Shown here: positions 53,544 to 61,610 of the stretch, piece after piece
How positions within the stretch are numbered: position 1 is the first letter of the stretch
Layout: every line of letters begins with the position of its first letter
Assembly: GCA_024398135.1 (NCBI GenBank)
Contig: CP073750.1
Span: 1,922,001 to 1,986,000, forward strand
DNA length: 64,000 bases
Source of the DNA: a bacterium SCSIO 12643
Lineage (GTDB): Bacteria > Bacteroidota > Bacteroidia > Flavobacteriales_G > Salibacteraceae
Direction of reading: 5' to 3'
Program-made: the position numbers and the translations under genes
Notes under the pieces: model-generated
Database searches by the model: none
Seen by the model: the letters and a program-made list of their open reading frames with translations, nothing else
Told to the model about the DNA's origin: nothing

Positions 53544-54206
53544 ATGAAAAGAAACGATTTAAATGTATTAAGTATTGCTAAGAAGATTTCTGGAGCATTA
53601 TTTATTGGTCTTATAGGATTGAGTTTACATTCTTGTTCATCCGATCCTAATTCTCCTGGAGTGGAGTATATGCCAGACATGTATAGAAGTCCGGCACTAG
53701 AGCCAAATATGAGACAAGAGGACGAGTATGCTAAAGACAGTATGGAAGTACGTCTACCTGCAGAAGGAACTATTCCTCGTGGTTACATGCCGTTTATGAT
53801 TCCTGAATCAAATGAAGGATACGCTATGGCAGCGGATTTAAAAAATCCAATTTCTTACAGTGATGAAGTTTTAAAAGAAGGTAAAGTAATTTACGGTAAA
53901 ATGTGTTCGCACTGTCATGGTAAAACCGGTAAAGGTGACGGAGGTGTAATTAACAATTCTGATTTTCCACCACCACCAGCGTATGATGGATCAATTAAAA
54001 ACTTACCAGCTGGTAAGATCTTTTACTCGATCACTTATGGTAAGAACATGATGGGATCACATGCATCTCAAATTTCGCAAGAGGATAGATGGAAATTGGT
54101 ATTCTATGTTCAGAAGTTACAAGGACATGATGTTGCAGCTTTATATGCTAAGGACGCAGCGCAGGAAGTAGCGGCTGATACTGTAGTACTCGCTGATTCA
54201 CATTAA
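53544..54206 (+). CDS. actE: Alternative complex III subunit ActE (lipoprotein cytochrome c)
   Basis: This 220-residue mono-haem cytochrome c subunit has a lipoprotein signal with Cys31 (LSLHSC), so it is anchored by lipid on the outer face. The haem motif is CSHCH at 121-125; a Met in GKNMMGSHASQI is the likely sixth ligand. In the complex ActE passes electrons towards the terminal oxidase. It sits 11 bp after actD. Confidence 0.93.
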   Translation: MKRNDLNVLSIAKKISGALFIGLIGLSLHSCSSDPNSPGVEYMPDMYRSPALEPNMRQEDEYAKDSMEVRLPAEGTIPRGYMPFMIPESNEGYAMAADLKNPISYSDEVLKEGKVIYGKMCSHCHGKTGKGDGGVINNSDFPPPPAYDGSIKNLPAGKIFYSITYGKNMMGSHASQISQEDRWKLVFYVQKLQGHDVAALYAKDAAQEVAADTVVLADSH

Positions 54207-54250
54207 AAAATATAGTTCTAAGATTTAATAATACAAGAAACTTTAGATAA

Positions 54251-55432
54251 ATGGACCAATTCACTTTTACAGATAAATCCAAAAAGATCTTTATCGCATT
54301 GATTTTGATTGGAGTTGCATCGATCATCTACGGAATTGTAGACGGAGATGTTAGTGGTCATCGTATATGGACTAGTGCCTTGATTAACGGCTGGTTCTTT
54401 TTTAGTACAGCTTTAATGGGTACCGTATTTATTGCTATCAATTCAGCTGCACAATCAGGTTGGATTGTGGTTTTAAAGCGTGTTTTTGAAGCCGTAAGTT
54501 TATATGTGCCAATTGGAGCAGTTACATTAATTATCGTGTTTATCGCATCATCTATGCAATGGAATCACATCTATCACTGGATGGATCCTGAAGCTGTGGC
54601 GCATGATCCAATTTTACAACATAAAGAGCCTTATCTGAACTTGCCATTCTGGTGGACAAGAGCTATCGTTATGCTTGGAGTTTGGACACTTTTTACTCTT
54701 ATTTACAGAAGAAAGTCTTTGAAAGAAGATATGGAAGGTGGAACAAAAATCTACAAAGCAAGTATGGTAACTTCAGCGATCTTTTTGGTATTCTTCGGTT
54801 ATACATCTGTTGTTGCAGCATGGGACTGGTTAATGTCAATTGATGCACACTGGTTCTCTACACTTTATGGATGGTATGTATTCTCTGGTATGTGGATTAG
54901 TGGTATGATCATGGTATTCCTAATCACGCATTACTTGATGAGCAAAGGATATTTAAAAGAAGTAAATGCAAGTCATATTCATGATTTAGGGAAATTCATT
55001 TTCGGTATATCTTTCTTGTGGACTTACTTATTCTTCAGCCAGTTTATGTTGATCTGGTATGCAGATATCCCGGAAGAGGTAACTTACTATATTCCTCGTA
55101 TTAATGATTATACAGTTTCTTTCTGGTCAATGGTTCTAATCAACTTCTTAGTGCCAATGTTATTCTTGATGTCTAAGACTACAAAAAGAAACAGAAATAT
55201 ACTTGCTTTTGTATCGGTTATTATTTTCTTTGGCCACTGGATGGACATCTATTATTTGATCACTCCTGGAGCTATGAAAGCAGACGGACACATTGGTGTT
55301 GTTGAGTTAGGAATGATGCTAGGATATTTAGGAATGTTCCTGTTTGTGGTGTTTAAAGAACTTGCAAAAGCTCCGTTGGTGGTTAAAAACCATCCGTTGC
55401 TTGATGAGAGTAAACATCATCATATTAATTAA
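54251..55432 (+). CDS. actF: Alternative complex III subunit ActF
   Basis: The 393-residue membrane protein has about ten helices and is paralogous in fold to ActC (NrfD-like). It contains SSMQWNHIYHWMDPEAV near 94-110, AAWDWLMSIDAHWFSTLYGWYVFSG (in two parts) near 187-211, and RNILAFVSVIIFFGHWMDIYY near 312 (in two parts), all hallmarks of ActF. It ends in a short His-rich KHHHIN. A terminator follows, so the act operon ends here and cox has its own control. Confidence 0.93.
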   Translation: MDQFTFTDKSKKIFIALILIGVASIIYGIVDGDVSGHRIWTSALINGWFFFSTALMGTVFIAINSAAQSGWIVVLKRVFEAVSLYVPIGAVTLIIVFIASSMQWNHIYHWMDPEAVAHDPILQHKEPYLNLPFWWTRAIVMLGVWTLFTLIYRRKSLKEDMEGGTKIYKASMVTSAIFLVFFGYTSVVAAWDWLMSIDAHWFSTLYGWYVFSGMWISGMIMVFLITHYLMSKGYLKEVNASHIHDLGKFIFGISFLWTYLFFSQFMLIWYADIPEEVTYYIPRINDYTVSFWSMVLINFLVPMLFLMSKTTKRNRNILAFVSVIIFFGHWMDIYYLITPGAMKADGHIGVVELGMMLGYLGMFLFVVFKELAKAPLVVKNHPLLDESKHHHIN

Positions 55433-55440
55433 GAAATTAG

Positions 55441-55484
55441 TGAAGCATCAGATGATATAAATCTGGTGCTTCATTTTATTTTTT
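55441..55484 (+). terminator. Rho-independent terminator of the act operon
   Basis: TGAAGCATCAGAT-GATATAA-ATCTGGTGCTTCA forms a 13-bp stem with one G-U pair and a 7-base loop, followed by a T-rich run to 55484. It lies 8 bp after the actF stop. Confidence 0.85.
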
Positions 55485-55503
55485 GGTAGTTGATTCTACC
55501 AAA
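55482..55503. promoter_or_regulatory. Inverted repeat upstream of coxB, candidate operator
   Basis: TTTGGTAG-n6-CTACCAAA is a perfect 8-bp inverted repeat with a 6-base spacer, 35 bp before the coxB ATG and just after the act terminator. No T tract follows, so a protein site is more likely than a second terminator. Confidence 0.5.
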
Positions 55504-55538
55504 TTGAAACGTAAAATTTATAAACCAAATCAATCAAT

Positions 55539-56729
55539 ATGGGCTTTTTATTAGGCTTCGCTACACTGTTAGGTGTGATTTTAATTGTTCAAATCATTCG
55601 CGTATTTGAACTTACTTCAAAACTTAGTGGTAATGACCAGTCAACTGTAAGTTGGAAAGACAATCGTGCTAGAGCGTTTTCGTGGTTATTATTTTTAATT
55701 GGATATTTCGGGTTATTTATATGGGTGGTTCTTAGATGGGGACCTCATGTACTACCTGAAGCTGCTTCGGTTCATGGAGAAAGTATTGACTTTTTATTTG
55801 ATTTAAACTGGCTGATTATTATCGTAGCATTCGTTATTACTCATGTGGTATTTGTAGCGTTTGTGTTGAAATTCTATGCAAGACCTGGTTCTAAAGCAGA
55901 GTTCATCACACATAACAATAAGCTTGAGATGGTTTGGACGGTAGTACCAGCATCTGTATTGGCAGTAATCATTATCTACGGTTTAAAAACCTGGGATGAA
56001 TTTAATGGTGATGTTGCTGAGGATGCAATCAATATCGAGTTATATGCAAAGCAGTTTGATTGGACTGCTAGATACGCAGGTACTGATAACCAATTAGGAA
56101 AAGCAAACTTTAATTTCATCAATACTGTAAATCCACTTGGATTGGTAACTGAAGCTACTATTGATATTCGTATCGAGGAGCTGAATGCTCAAATTGATGA
56201 ATTGAATGAGGAGTTGAAGCACGTACCAGAAGATGGTTTAAAAGAAAAAGAAAAACTTGCTGCAATTCATCATAAAGAAACTCAGTTGGCAAAAATTCAT
56301 GCATTCAGAAGAAACAATGAATTGGCGAAAAATGCGGCTAAAGATGATAAGTTAGTAAAGGTTGAAATGCACATTCCTGTAGGACGTCAGGTGAATATTC
56401 AAATGCGTTCTCAAGATGTAATTCATAGTGCATTTATGCCTCACTTTAGAGCGCAAATGAACTGTGTTCCTGGGATGATTACTCGTATGAGATTTATTCC
56501 TACGATTACTACTGCAGAAATGCGTAAGAAAACTGGTAATCCTGAATTCGATTATATCTTGTTATGTAATAAGATTTGTGGAGCGGCTCACTATAACATG
56601 CAAATGAATATTATAGTAGATACTCCAGAGGATTACGAGAAATGGATAGCAGAGCAAGGCACATTTAATTCAAAATTAATGGCAGCTTTGGGATTAACAG
56701 AAACGGATAATAAACTAGCTCTTAAATAA
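55539..56729 (+). CDS. coxB: Cytochrome c oxidase subunit II (CuA type)
   Basis: The 396-residue protein has an N-terminal helix, two membrane helices near 45-65 and 87-110, then another near 140-150 and the CuA cupredoxin domain. The CuA ligands are seen in HSAFMPHF (His) and LLCNKICGAAHYNM (C-x3-C-x3-H-x2-M). An insert of about 65 residues (about 208-274), charged and coiled-coil-like, interrupts the cupredoxin domain; I do not recall it at this place in typical flavobacterial CoxB. It feeds electrons to CoxA and follows the act operon, forming a respiratory block. Confidence 0.94.
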   Translation: MGFLLGFATLLGVILIVQIIRVFELTSKLSGNDQSTVSWKDNRARAFSWLLFLIGYFGLFIWVVLRWGPHVLPEAASVHGESIDFLFDLNWLIIIVAFVITHVVFVAFVLKFYARPGSKAEFITHNNKLEMVWTVVPASVLAVIIIYGLKTWDEFNGDVAEDAINIELYAKQFDWTARYAGTDNQLGKANFNFINTVNPLGLVTEATIDIRIEELNAQIDELNEELKHVPEDGLKEKEKLAAIHHKETQLAKIHAFRRNNELAKNAAKDDKLVKVEMHIPVGRQVNIQMRSQDVIHSAFMPHFRAQMNCVPGMITRMRFIPTITTAEMRKKTGNPEFDYILLCNKICGAAHYNMQMNIIVDTPEDYEKWIAEQGTFNSKLMAALGLTETDNKLALK

Positions 56730-56745
56730 TTAATAAGCATTGACT

Positions 56746-58521
56746 ATGAGCAACACAGCACACGCAGCGGATCATCATCACGAAACGTTTATTAGCAAAT
56801 ACGTATTTAGTCAGGATCATAAGATGATTGCTAAGCAATTCCTGGTAACAGGGATGTTTATGGCAACTATTGGTATGATCATGTCTATTCTATTTAGAAT
56901 TCAAATTGCATGGCCTGGTGAAGGTTTTGCAATTGTAAATTTCTTCCTGGGAGATAAATGGGCTCCAGAGGGTATTATGGATCCAAACATGTATTTGGCT
57001 TTAGGTACCATCCACGGAACTATTATGGTATTCTTCCTTTTAACAGCTGGTTTAAGTGGAACATTTGCCAATTTATTGATTCCTTACCAAATTGGAGCTC
57101 GTGATATGGCTTCAGGATTTATGAATATGTTATCATACTGGTTATTTGCAGGTTCTTCTGTAATCATGGTGATCTCATTGTTTGTTGAGTCTGGACCGGC
57201 ATCAGCAGGTTGGACAGTTTATCCTCCATTGAGTGCATTACCACAAGCAATGCCTGGATCAGGTTTGGGTATGACATTATGGTTAGTGAGTATGACATTG
57301 TTCATCGCATCGTCTATGATTGGTGGTTTGAACTATATCGTTACGATCGTTAACCTTCGTACCACAGGTATGAAGATGACACGTCTGCCATTAACAATTT
57401 GGGCTTTATTGGTAACTGCAATTATTGGTTTGTTATCATTCCCAGTGTTATTATCAGCAGCACTATTATTATTATTTGATAGAAGTTTCGGAACATCATT
57501 CTACTTGTCAGATATCTTCATCGCTGGTGAGGCATTAGATTACAATGGTGGTTCTCCAATTTTATTCGAGCACTTATTCTGGTTCTTAGGTCACCCGGAG
57601 GTGTATATCATTTTATTACCTGCCTTGGGTCTGACTTCTGAGATTATTGCAACCAATGCACGTAAACCTATTTTCGGTTATAAAGCGATGATCGGTTCTA
57701 TTTTGGCAATTGCATTCTTATCATTTATCGTTTGGGGTCACCATATGTTCGTAACAGGTATGGATCCATTCTTAGGAAGTGTATTTACATTTACCACTTT
57801 GTTGATTGCAATTCCTTCAGCGGTAAAAGTATTTAACTACATTACGACTTTATATAAAGCAAATATTCAGTTTACGCCTGCGATGATGTTCTCAATCGGT
57901 ATGATTTCAACATTCATCTCTGGTGGTTTAACTGGTATTATTTTGGCGGATTCTGCATTAGACATTACAGTTCACGATACTTACTTTGTTGTCGCTCACT
58001 TCCATATTGTAATGGGATTCTCTGCTGTAAATGCGATGTTTGCAGGTGTGTATCACTGGTTCCCAAAAATGTATGGTAGAATGTTAAACCAAAAAATGGG
58101 TATAGCGCATTTCTGGTTGACTCTGATCTCTGGATATGGAGTATTCTTCCCAATGCATTTTTTAGGATTGGCAGGTGTACCTAGAAGATATTATACAAAT
58201 TCAGAGTTTCCATTATTCGACACTTTCGTTGACATGAACGTGTTGATGACAGTATTCGCAATTATTGCCGGGTTCGCTCAGGTGATCTTCTTCTTTAACT
58301 TTTTCTATTCAATTAGAAGAGGACCAAAAGCACCTCAAAATCCATGGAGAGCAAATACATTAGAATGGACTACTCCTGTTGAGCATATCCACGGAAACTG
58401 GCCAGGTGAATTACCTGTAGTTCATAGATGGGCTTACGATTATAGTAAACCTGGAAAACCAGAAGATTTTGTACTACAAACTGTACCTTTGGAGGACGGT
58501 GAAGTAGATGGAGAGCACTAA
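56746..58521 (+). CDS. coxA: Cytochrome c oxidase subunit I
   Basis: This is the haem-copper oxygen-reducing subunit (591 residues, about 12-14 helices). Low-spin haem and CuB ligands are seen in GTIHGTIMVFF (His), FWFLGHPEVYI (CuB His and the crosslinked Tyr), WGHHMFVTG (two CuB His) and HDTYFVVAHFHIVMG (haem His ligands). These mark an A-type oxidase. I chose the ATG at 56746; a TTG at 56740 would add two residues. It lies 16 bp after coxB; its stop overlaps the next reading frame by 14 bp. CoxC and CoxD are not seen nearby. Confidence 0.96.
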   Translation: MSNTAHAADHHHETFISKYVFSQDHKMIAKQFLVTGMFMATIGMIMSILFRIQIAWPGEGFAIVNFFLGDKWAPEGIMDPNMYLALGTIHGTIMVFFLLTAGLSGTFANLLIPYQIGARDMASGFMNMLSYWLFAGSSVIMVISLFVESGPASAGWTVYPPLSALPQAMPGSGLGMTLWLVSMTLFIASSMIGGLNYIVTIVNLRTTGMKMTRLPLTIWALLVTAIIGLLSFPVLLSAALLLLFDRSFGTSFYLSDIFIAGEALDYNGGSPILFEHLFWFLGHPEVYIILLPALGLTSEIIATNARKPIFGYKAMIGSILAIAFLSFIVWGHHMFVTGMDPFLGSVFTFTTLLIAIPSAVKVFNYITTLYKANIQFTPAMMFSIGMISTFISGGLTGIILADSALDITVHDTYFVVAHFHIVMGFSAVNAMFAGVYHWFPKMYGRMLNQKMGIAHFWLTLISGYGVFFPMHFLGLAGVPRRYYTNSEFPLFDTFVDMNVLMTVFAIIAGFAQVIFFFNFFYSIRRGPKAPQNPWRANTLEWTTPVEHIHGNWPGELPVVHRWAYDYSKPGKPEDFVLQTVPLEDGEVDGEH

Positions 58522-59182
58522 GCTTAATAAAACTATAAAAGGAAAGCCCTTGCCGTTGTGCAAGGGCTTTTTTGTTGTGCTATTATTGATGGTTTCAACT
58601 ACATCTATGTATGCACAATTTTTTGATTCTATTGAAACCAGTTTAAAATATAAACCCAGATTGGATTTAAAGCTGGAGTCCCGAAATTCTTTTTTTGCAA
58701 ATGAATGGGCAATCATAAGTGGTGCACGTGCGGGATTGGATTTTAATAAGACCTTTAAATTGGGAGTTGGTTACAGTTGGTTAAGAAAGGAAATTCAACA
58801 CGCCATTATTGTGGATGATAGGTCTGTAAATGCAGATTATTTCTTTCATTACGGGGTGTTCTATGCGGAGTATACCTTTTACAAAGTGAAGCCTTTTTCT
58901 ATGAGTATATATGCTTCTGTGGGAGGCGGAAGGTCCTGGGATAGATATATTGACCTCAATGGAGAGCGACAGACGGCTAATAGTAGTTTTGTTTTTGTGT
59001 ATGAACCCTATATGACTGGAATGGTTGATGTGCTAAAGTACTTCTCGGTTGGTGCGGGTATGGGTTTTAGATTGGTCGCTTCCGGAAGTGATTTTTCACG
59101 TAAGCGCCTGAATACATTAATTTATGTTTTTAAGCTCAAAATAAAACTACCCGAATTGCTGGATGATACCGTCCGCAAATAA
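58508..59182 (+). CDS. Secreted protein, probable outer-membrane beta-barrel, unknown function
   Basis: The 224-residue product has a hydrophobic stretch ending SMYAQ (signal peptide) and a mature part rich in amphipathic strands with aromatics (LKYKPRLDLKLESRNSFF, GVGYSWLRKEIQHAII, FSMSIYASVGGG). It overlaps the coxA stop by 14 bp when started at ATG 58508. A strong terminator hairpin lies within the first 22 codons, so the true start might instead be GTG at 58577, after the hairpin. Either choice keeps the signal peptide core. I recognise no family. Confidence 0.65.
   Translation: MESTKLNKTIKGKPLPLCKGFFVVLLLMVSTTSMYAQFFDSIETSLKYKPRLDLKLESRNSFFANEWAIISGARAGLDFNKTFKLGVGYSWLRKEIQHAIIVDDRSVNADYFFHYGVFYAEYTFYKVKPFSMSIYASVGGGRSWDRYIDLNGERQTANSSFVFVYEPYMTGMVDVLKYFSVGAGMGFRLVASGSDFSRKRLNTLIYVFKLKIKLPELLDDTVRK
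58543..58575 (+). terminator. Rho-independent terminator of coxBA, inside the next reading frame
   Basis: AAAGCCCTTGC-CGTTGT-GCAAGGGCTTT forms an 11-bp stem with a 6-base loop, followed by T3G at 58571-58574 (six T in a row at 58568-58573, part of the stem). It starts 22 bp after the coxA stop. Confidence 0.75.
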
Positions 59183-59201
59183 ATACCTAATAATAGGTAT
59201 T
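59182..59201. promoter_or_regulatory. Palindrome upstream of the CbiX-lipoprotein gene
   Basis: AATACCTA-ATAA-TAGGTATT is an 8-bp perfect inverted repeat that begins at the last base of the preceding stop codon, 60 bp before the CbiX-lipoprotein ATG. It lacks a T tract, so it could be an operator or a weak RNA hairpin. Confidence 0.4.
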
Positions 59202-59261
59202 GTCGGCCCTTTTCTTTTGTCATTCATTTGTCACTAAATAGAATGAATCTAAATAAGGGAA

Positions 59262-60167
59262 ATGAAAAATTATATAATACTATCCATATTAATTTGGGTA
59301 TTAGGGTCATGTAGTGGTACGAAGAGTGAGGAAAAGGCTTCTACAGGAAAAGGAAAAAAGACTGCAGTGTTAATTGTGAATCACGGTTCTGTGGCGGAAT
59401 CCTGGCGTAATCAATTATTAGATATTGAGACAAAGATTGAGGATGAGTTATTGGCGCAACCTGGTATTGCGGACGTAAGAACTGCGTTTATGGAATACAC
59501 TGAGCCTTCTATTGCAACACGAATGAAGGAGTTTGACGAGGAAGGTTATGATGAAGTAGTTATTGTACCGGTTTTTTTGACTGTGAGCTCTCATTATTCA
59601 CATGACATTCCGGTCATTGTTGGTTTAAGTGCTGACCCTAAGATTAAGGAAGAGCTTAAGAAAGAAAAAATAGAAGTGTATCGTGCAAAAGCAAGAGTTA
59701 CAATTGCACCGCCATTGGATTACTCTTCGATTTTGAAAAAGAACGTAGAACGTAGAGTAAACGCTTTAAGTAAGAACCCGGACAATGAGGGAGTACTTTT
59801 AGTGGCATACGGTGATCAGCAATATAACCAGCAATGGGAAGAAATGGTGGAGAACATCGGTAAATATCTTAAGATGAAAACCGGACATAAGGATATTGCT
59901 TATGCATGGTGTGGTCATTTGGTTCATTATTCAACAGAGCCAACAATCAAAGGGATCGAAAAATTGCAGGAATTAAATGACAATGTCGTAGTGGTTCCTG
60001 TTCTTATTGCGAATGACCCATATTTCCAAAAGGATATTATCCAGAAGGCGGTTGATGCGGTCAAGGTGGATGATAACGTACTATATGTACAGGATGCTAT
60101 ATTACCTGATGACAACGTTAATAATTGGGTGAAGGACATTGCAATTAAAACCGTGAAAGGTTTATAA
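59262..60167 (+). CDS. CbiX/SirB-domain lipoprotein (extracytoplasmic chelatase-like)
   Basis: The 301-residue protein has a lipobox with Cys17 (VLGSC) and two related domains. The first (about 32-150) matches the CbiX/SirB class II chelatase fold: VLIVNHGSV with His41, and VPVFLTVSSHYSHDIP with His110 (and His113), where metal and tetrapyrrole ligands sit. The second (about 175-295) keeps the pattern but has LVAYGD and ANDPYFQKDI in place of the histidines. Known family members insert Co, Ni or Fe in the cytoplasm; this one should be outside, which is unusual. The NosR-like gene starts 4 bp after it. Confidence 0.85.
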   Translation: MKNYIILSILIWVLGSCSGTKSEEKASTGKGKKTAVLIVNHGSVAESWRNQLLDIETKIEDELLAQPGIADVRTAFMEYTEPSIATRMKEFDEEGYDEVVIVPVFLTVSSHYSHDIPVIVGLSADPKIKEELKKEKIEVYRAKARVTIAPPLDYSSILKKNVERRVNALSKNPDNEGVLLVAYGDQQYNQQWEEMVENIGKYLKMKTGHKDIAYAWCGHLVHYSTEPTIKGIEKLQELNDNVVVVPVLIANDPYFQKDIIQKAVDAVKVDDNVLYVQDAILPDDNVNNWVKDIAIKTVKGL

Positions 60168-60171
60168 TGAA

Positions 60172-61533
60172 ATGAATTTGAATAATATACCTGTAAAGAA
60201 GGTGCTTGCAACATTGATTGCAGGTGCCTTTTTTTTGTTTTTCTGGATAAATGGCCCGTTACAGGTTGCGGATGTTTTGGGAGATCTTGAAATTGAAGAA
60301 ACAGAATATGCCAAACCTATTTTAGTTGGAGCGCATCGTGAAACAAAGTCATTTGGTGAGATCGGTGATGTAGAAACGAGAGGAGATGGCTGGGTATTGA
60401 TCGACAAGCAAGATACTGGCGTTGATAATTTCGGCATGGTAGCTTTAGAAGGAGAAAATGTGGCGTTTGATCCGGAATATCAAAGGAGATTAGAGGGGAA
60501 GATTAAAAAGTTGATAGATGATCCTATACAGACGAAGCCGGTTATTGATGGAGACTTTTTATATATCGAGGTAAAGTGGAAGGATAAAACATATTATTAT
60601 GCCGAAAGCGGAGGTATTATTCGTCATATCAAAGGTTATGGTGGTCCTATCAATGTGGGAATTCTGATAAATGATAATGGCGCTTTAGAACGAGTGTATC
60701 ATATATCTTCTAAAGAAACACAAAGCTATCTGGTGAAGGTTCAGAAAGCTGGTTATTATAATACCTATGTAGATCTGCCCCTGGAAGAAATGCATGAAAT
60801 TGATGCGGTTTCGGGAGCGACTTTAACAACTACTGCAATAGCATCTACAGTTACGGATTTGGTGCATCAGTTTAGCGAGGAGTTTACCGATCATTTGGAT
60901 CAGGATAGATGGATGAGTTCTTTTACGGTCGAAGCAATAGATTCCTGGTTGTGGATACTCCATATTATGGTTATAGGATTAATGTTTGTTTATGGTTTCC
61001 AGAAAAAATACAAGAAATCGAAACGAGACATTAGAATCTTGAGCATCGTTTCTGTGGTTTATATTGGGTTTTTTATGAATAGCTCTTTTACCTATATTAG
61101 TTTTATTCATCCGTTTCTGGGAACTACCCTATCTCCATTGATTGCATTTTATGCGCTATTCTCCATTTTAGGGGGCATATGGGGACGAAACACCTATTGC
61201 ACATATGTTTGTCCATTTGGTCATGTTCAGCGCTTGAGCGTCCAAATTTCGGGTAAAAGATGGGTGTCTAAATTCTTTCTATCCAATAAGTGGGTGAGTG
61301 GAATTAGAAATGCGTTTGCTATTGTTTTATTAACCGGAGTTTTATTGGGTCTAAGATCCTGGGGAAATTATGAAGTTTTCCCTGATTTATTCGGATTGGA
61401 TTTTGCTTCGGGGTGGTTATTGGTAGGAATATCTGTAGTTTTAATTAACCTGAAGTTTCCATTTATCTGGTGTAGAATCGCATGCCCGACCGGAGCGGTG
61501 TTAGATGGAATCTCCACTGTTTGCAAGAAGTAA
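60172..61533 (+). CDS. NosR-like membrane flavoprotein with FMN-binding domain and two CX3CP motifs
   Basis: The 453-residue protein has one membrane helix (about 11-30), a periplasmic FMN-binding domain with the ApbE flavinylation motif DAVSGAT (211-217, with Thr217 the predicted covalent FMN site), then about five helices. The CX3CP motifs are Cys343/Cys347 in CTYVCPFGH and Cys434/Cys438 in CRIACPTGA. NosR and related proteins have this layout and move electrons across the inner membrane to the periplasm. No nitrous oxide reductase is nearby. Close linkage to the CbiX lipoprotein suggests a metal or tetrapyrrole redox job. Confidence 0.85.
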   Translation: MNLNNIPVKKVLATLIAGAFFLFFWINGPLQVADVLGDLEIEETEYAKPILVGAHRETKSFGEIGDVETRGDGWVLIDKQDTGVDNFGMVALEGENVAFDPEYQRRLEGKIKKLIDDPIQTKPVIDGDFLYIEVKWKDKTYYYAESGGIIRHIKGYGGPINVGILINDNGALERVYHISSKETQSYLVKVQKAGYYNTYVDLPLEEMHEIDAVSGATLTTTAIASTVTDLVHQFSEEFTDHLDQDRWMSSFTVEAIDSWLWILHIMVIGLMFVYGFQKKYKKSKRDIRILSIVSVVYIGFFMNSSFTYISFIHPFLGTTLSPLIAFYALFSILGGIWGRNTYCTYVCPFGHVQRLSVQISGKRWVSKFFLSNKWVSGIRNAFAIVLLTGVLLGLRSWGNYEVFPDLFGLDFASGWLLVGISVVLINLKFPFIWCRIACPTGAVLDGISTVCKK

Positions 61534-61554
61534 TTATTAATCATAAGTATAAAA

Positions 61555-61584
61555 AAAGCCCGACTCTAATTAGAGTCGGGCTTT
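61555..61584. terminator. Bidirectional terminator between NosR-like gene and atpG
   Basis: AAAGCCCGACTCTAA-TTAGAGTCGGGCTTT is a perfect 30-base palindrome between two convergent genes. A run of seven T follows it on the minus strand, so it chiefly ends the atpA-atpG transcript. Confidence 0.88.
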
Positions 61585-61610
61585 AGATATTGTAAATAAA
61601 ACGTATAATC

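Noticed and set aside
60172-61533. True NosR of a nitrous oxide reductase cluster
   Set aside because: The layout is NosR-like but no nosZ, nosD, nosF, nosY or nosL is present; the neighbour is a CbiX-domain lipoprotein instead.
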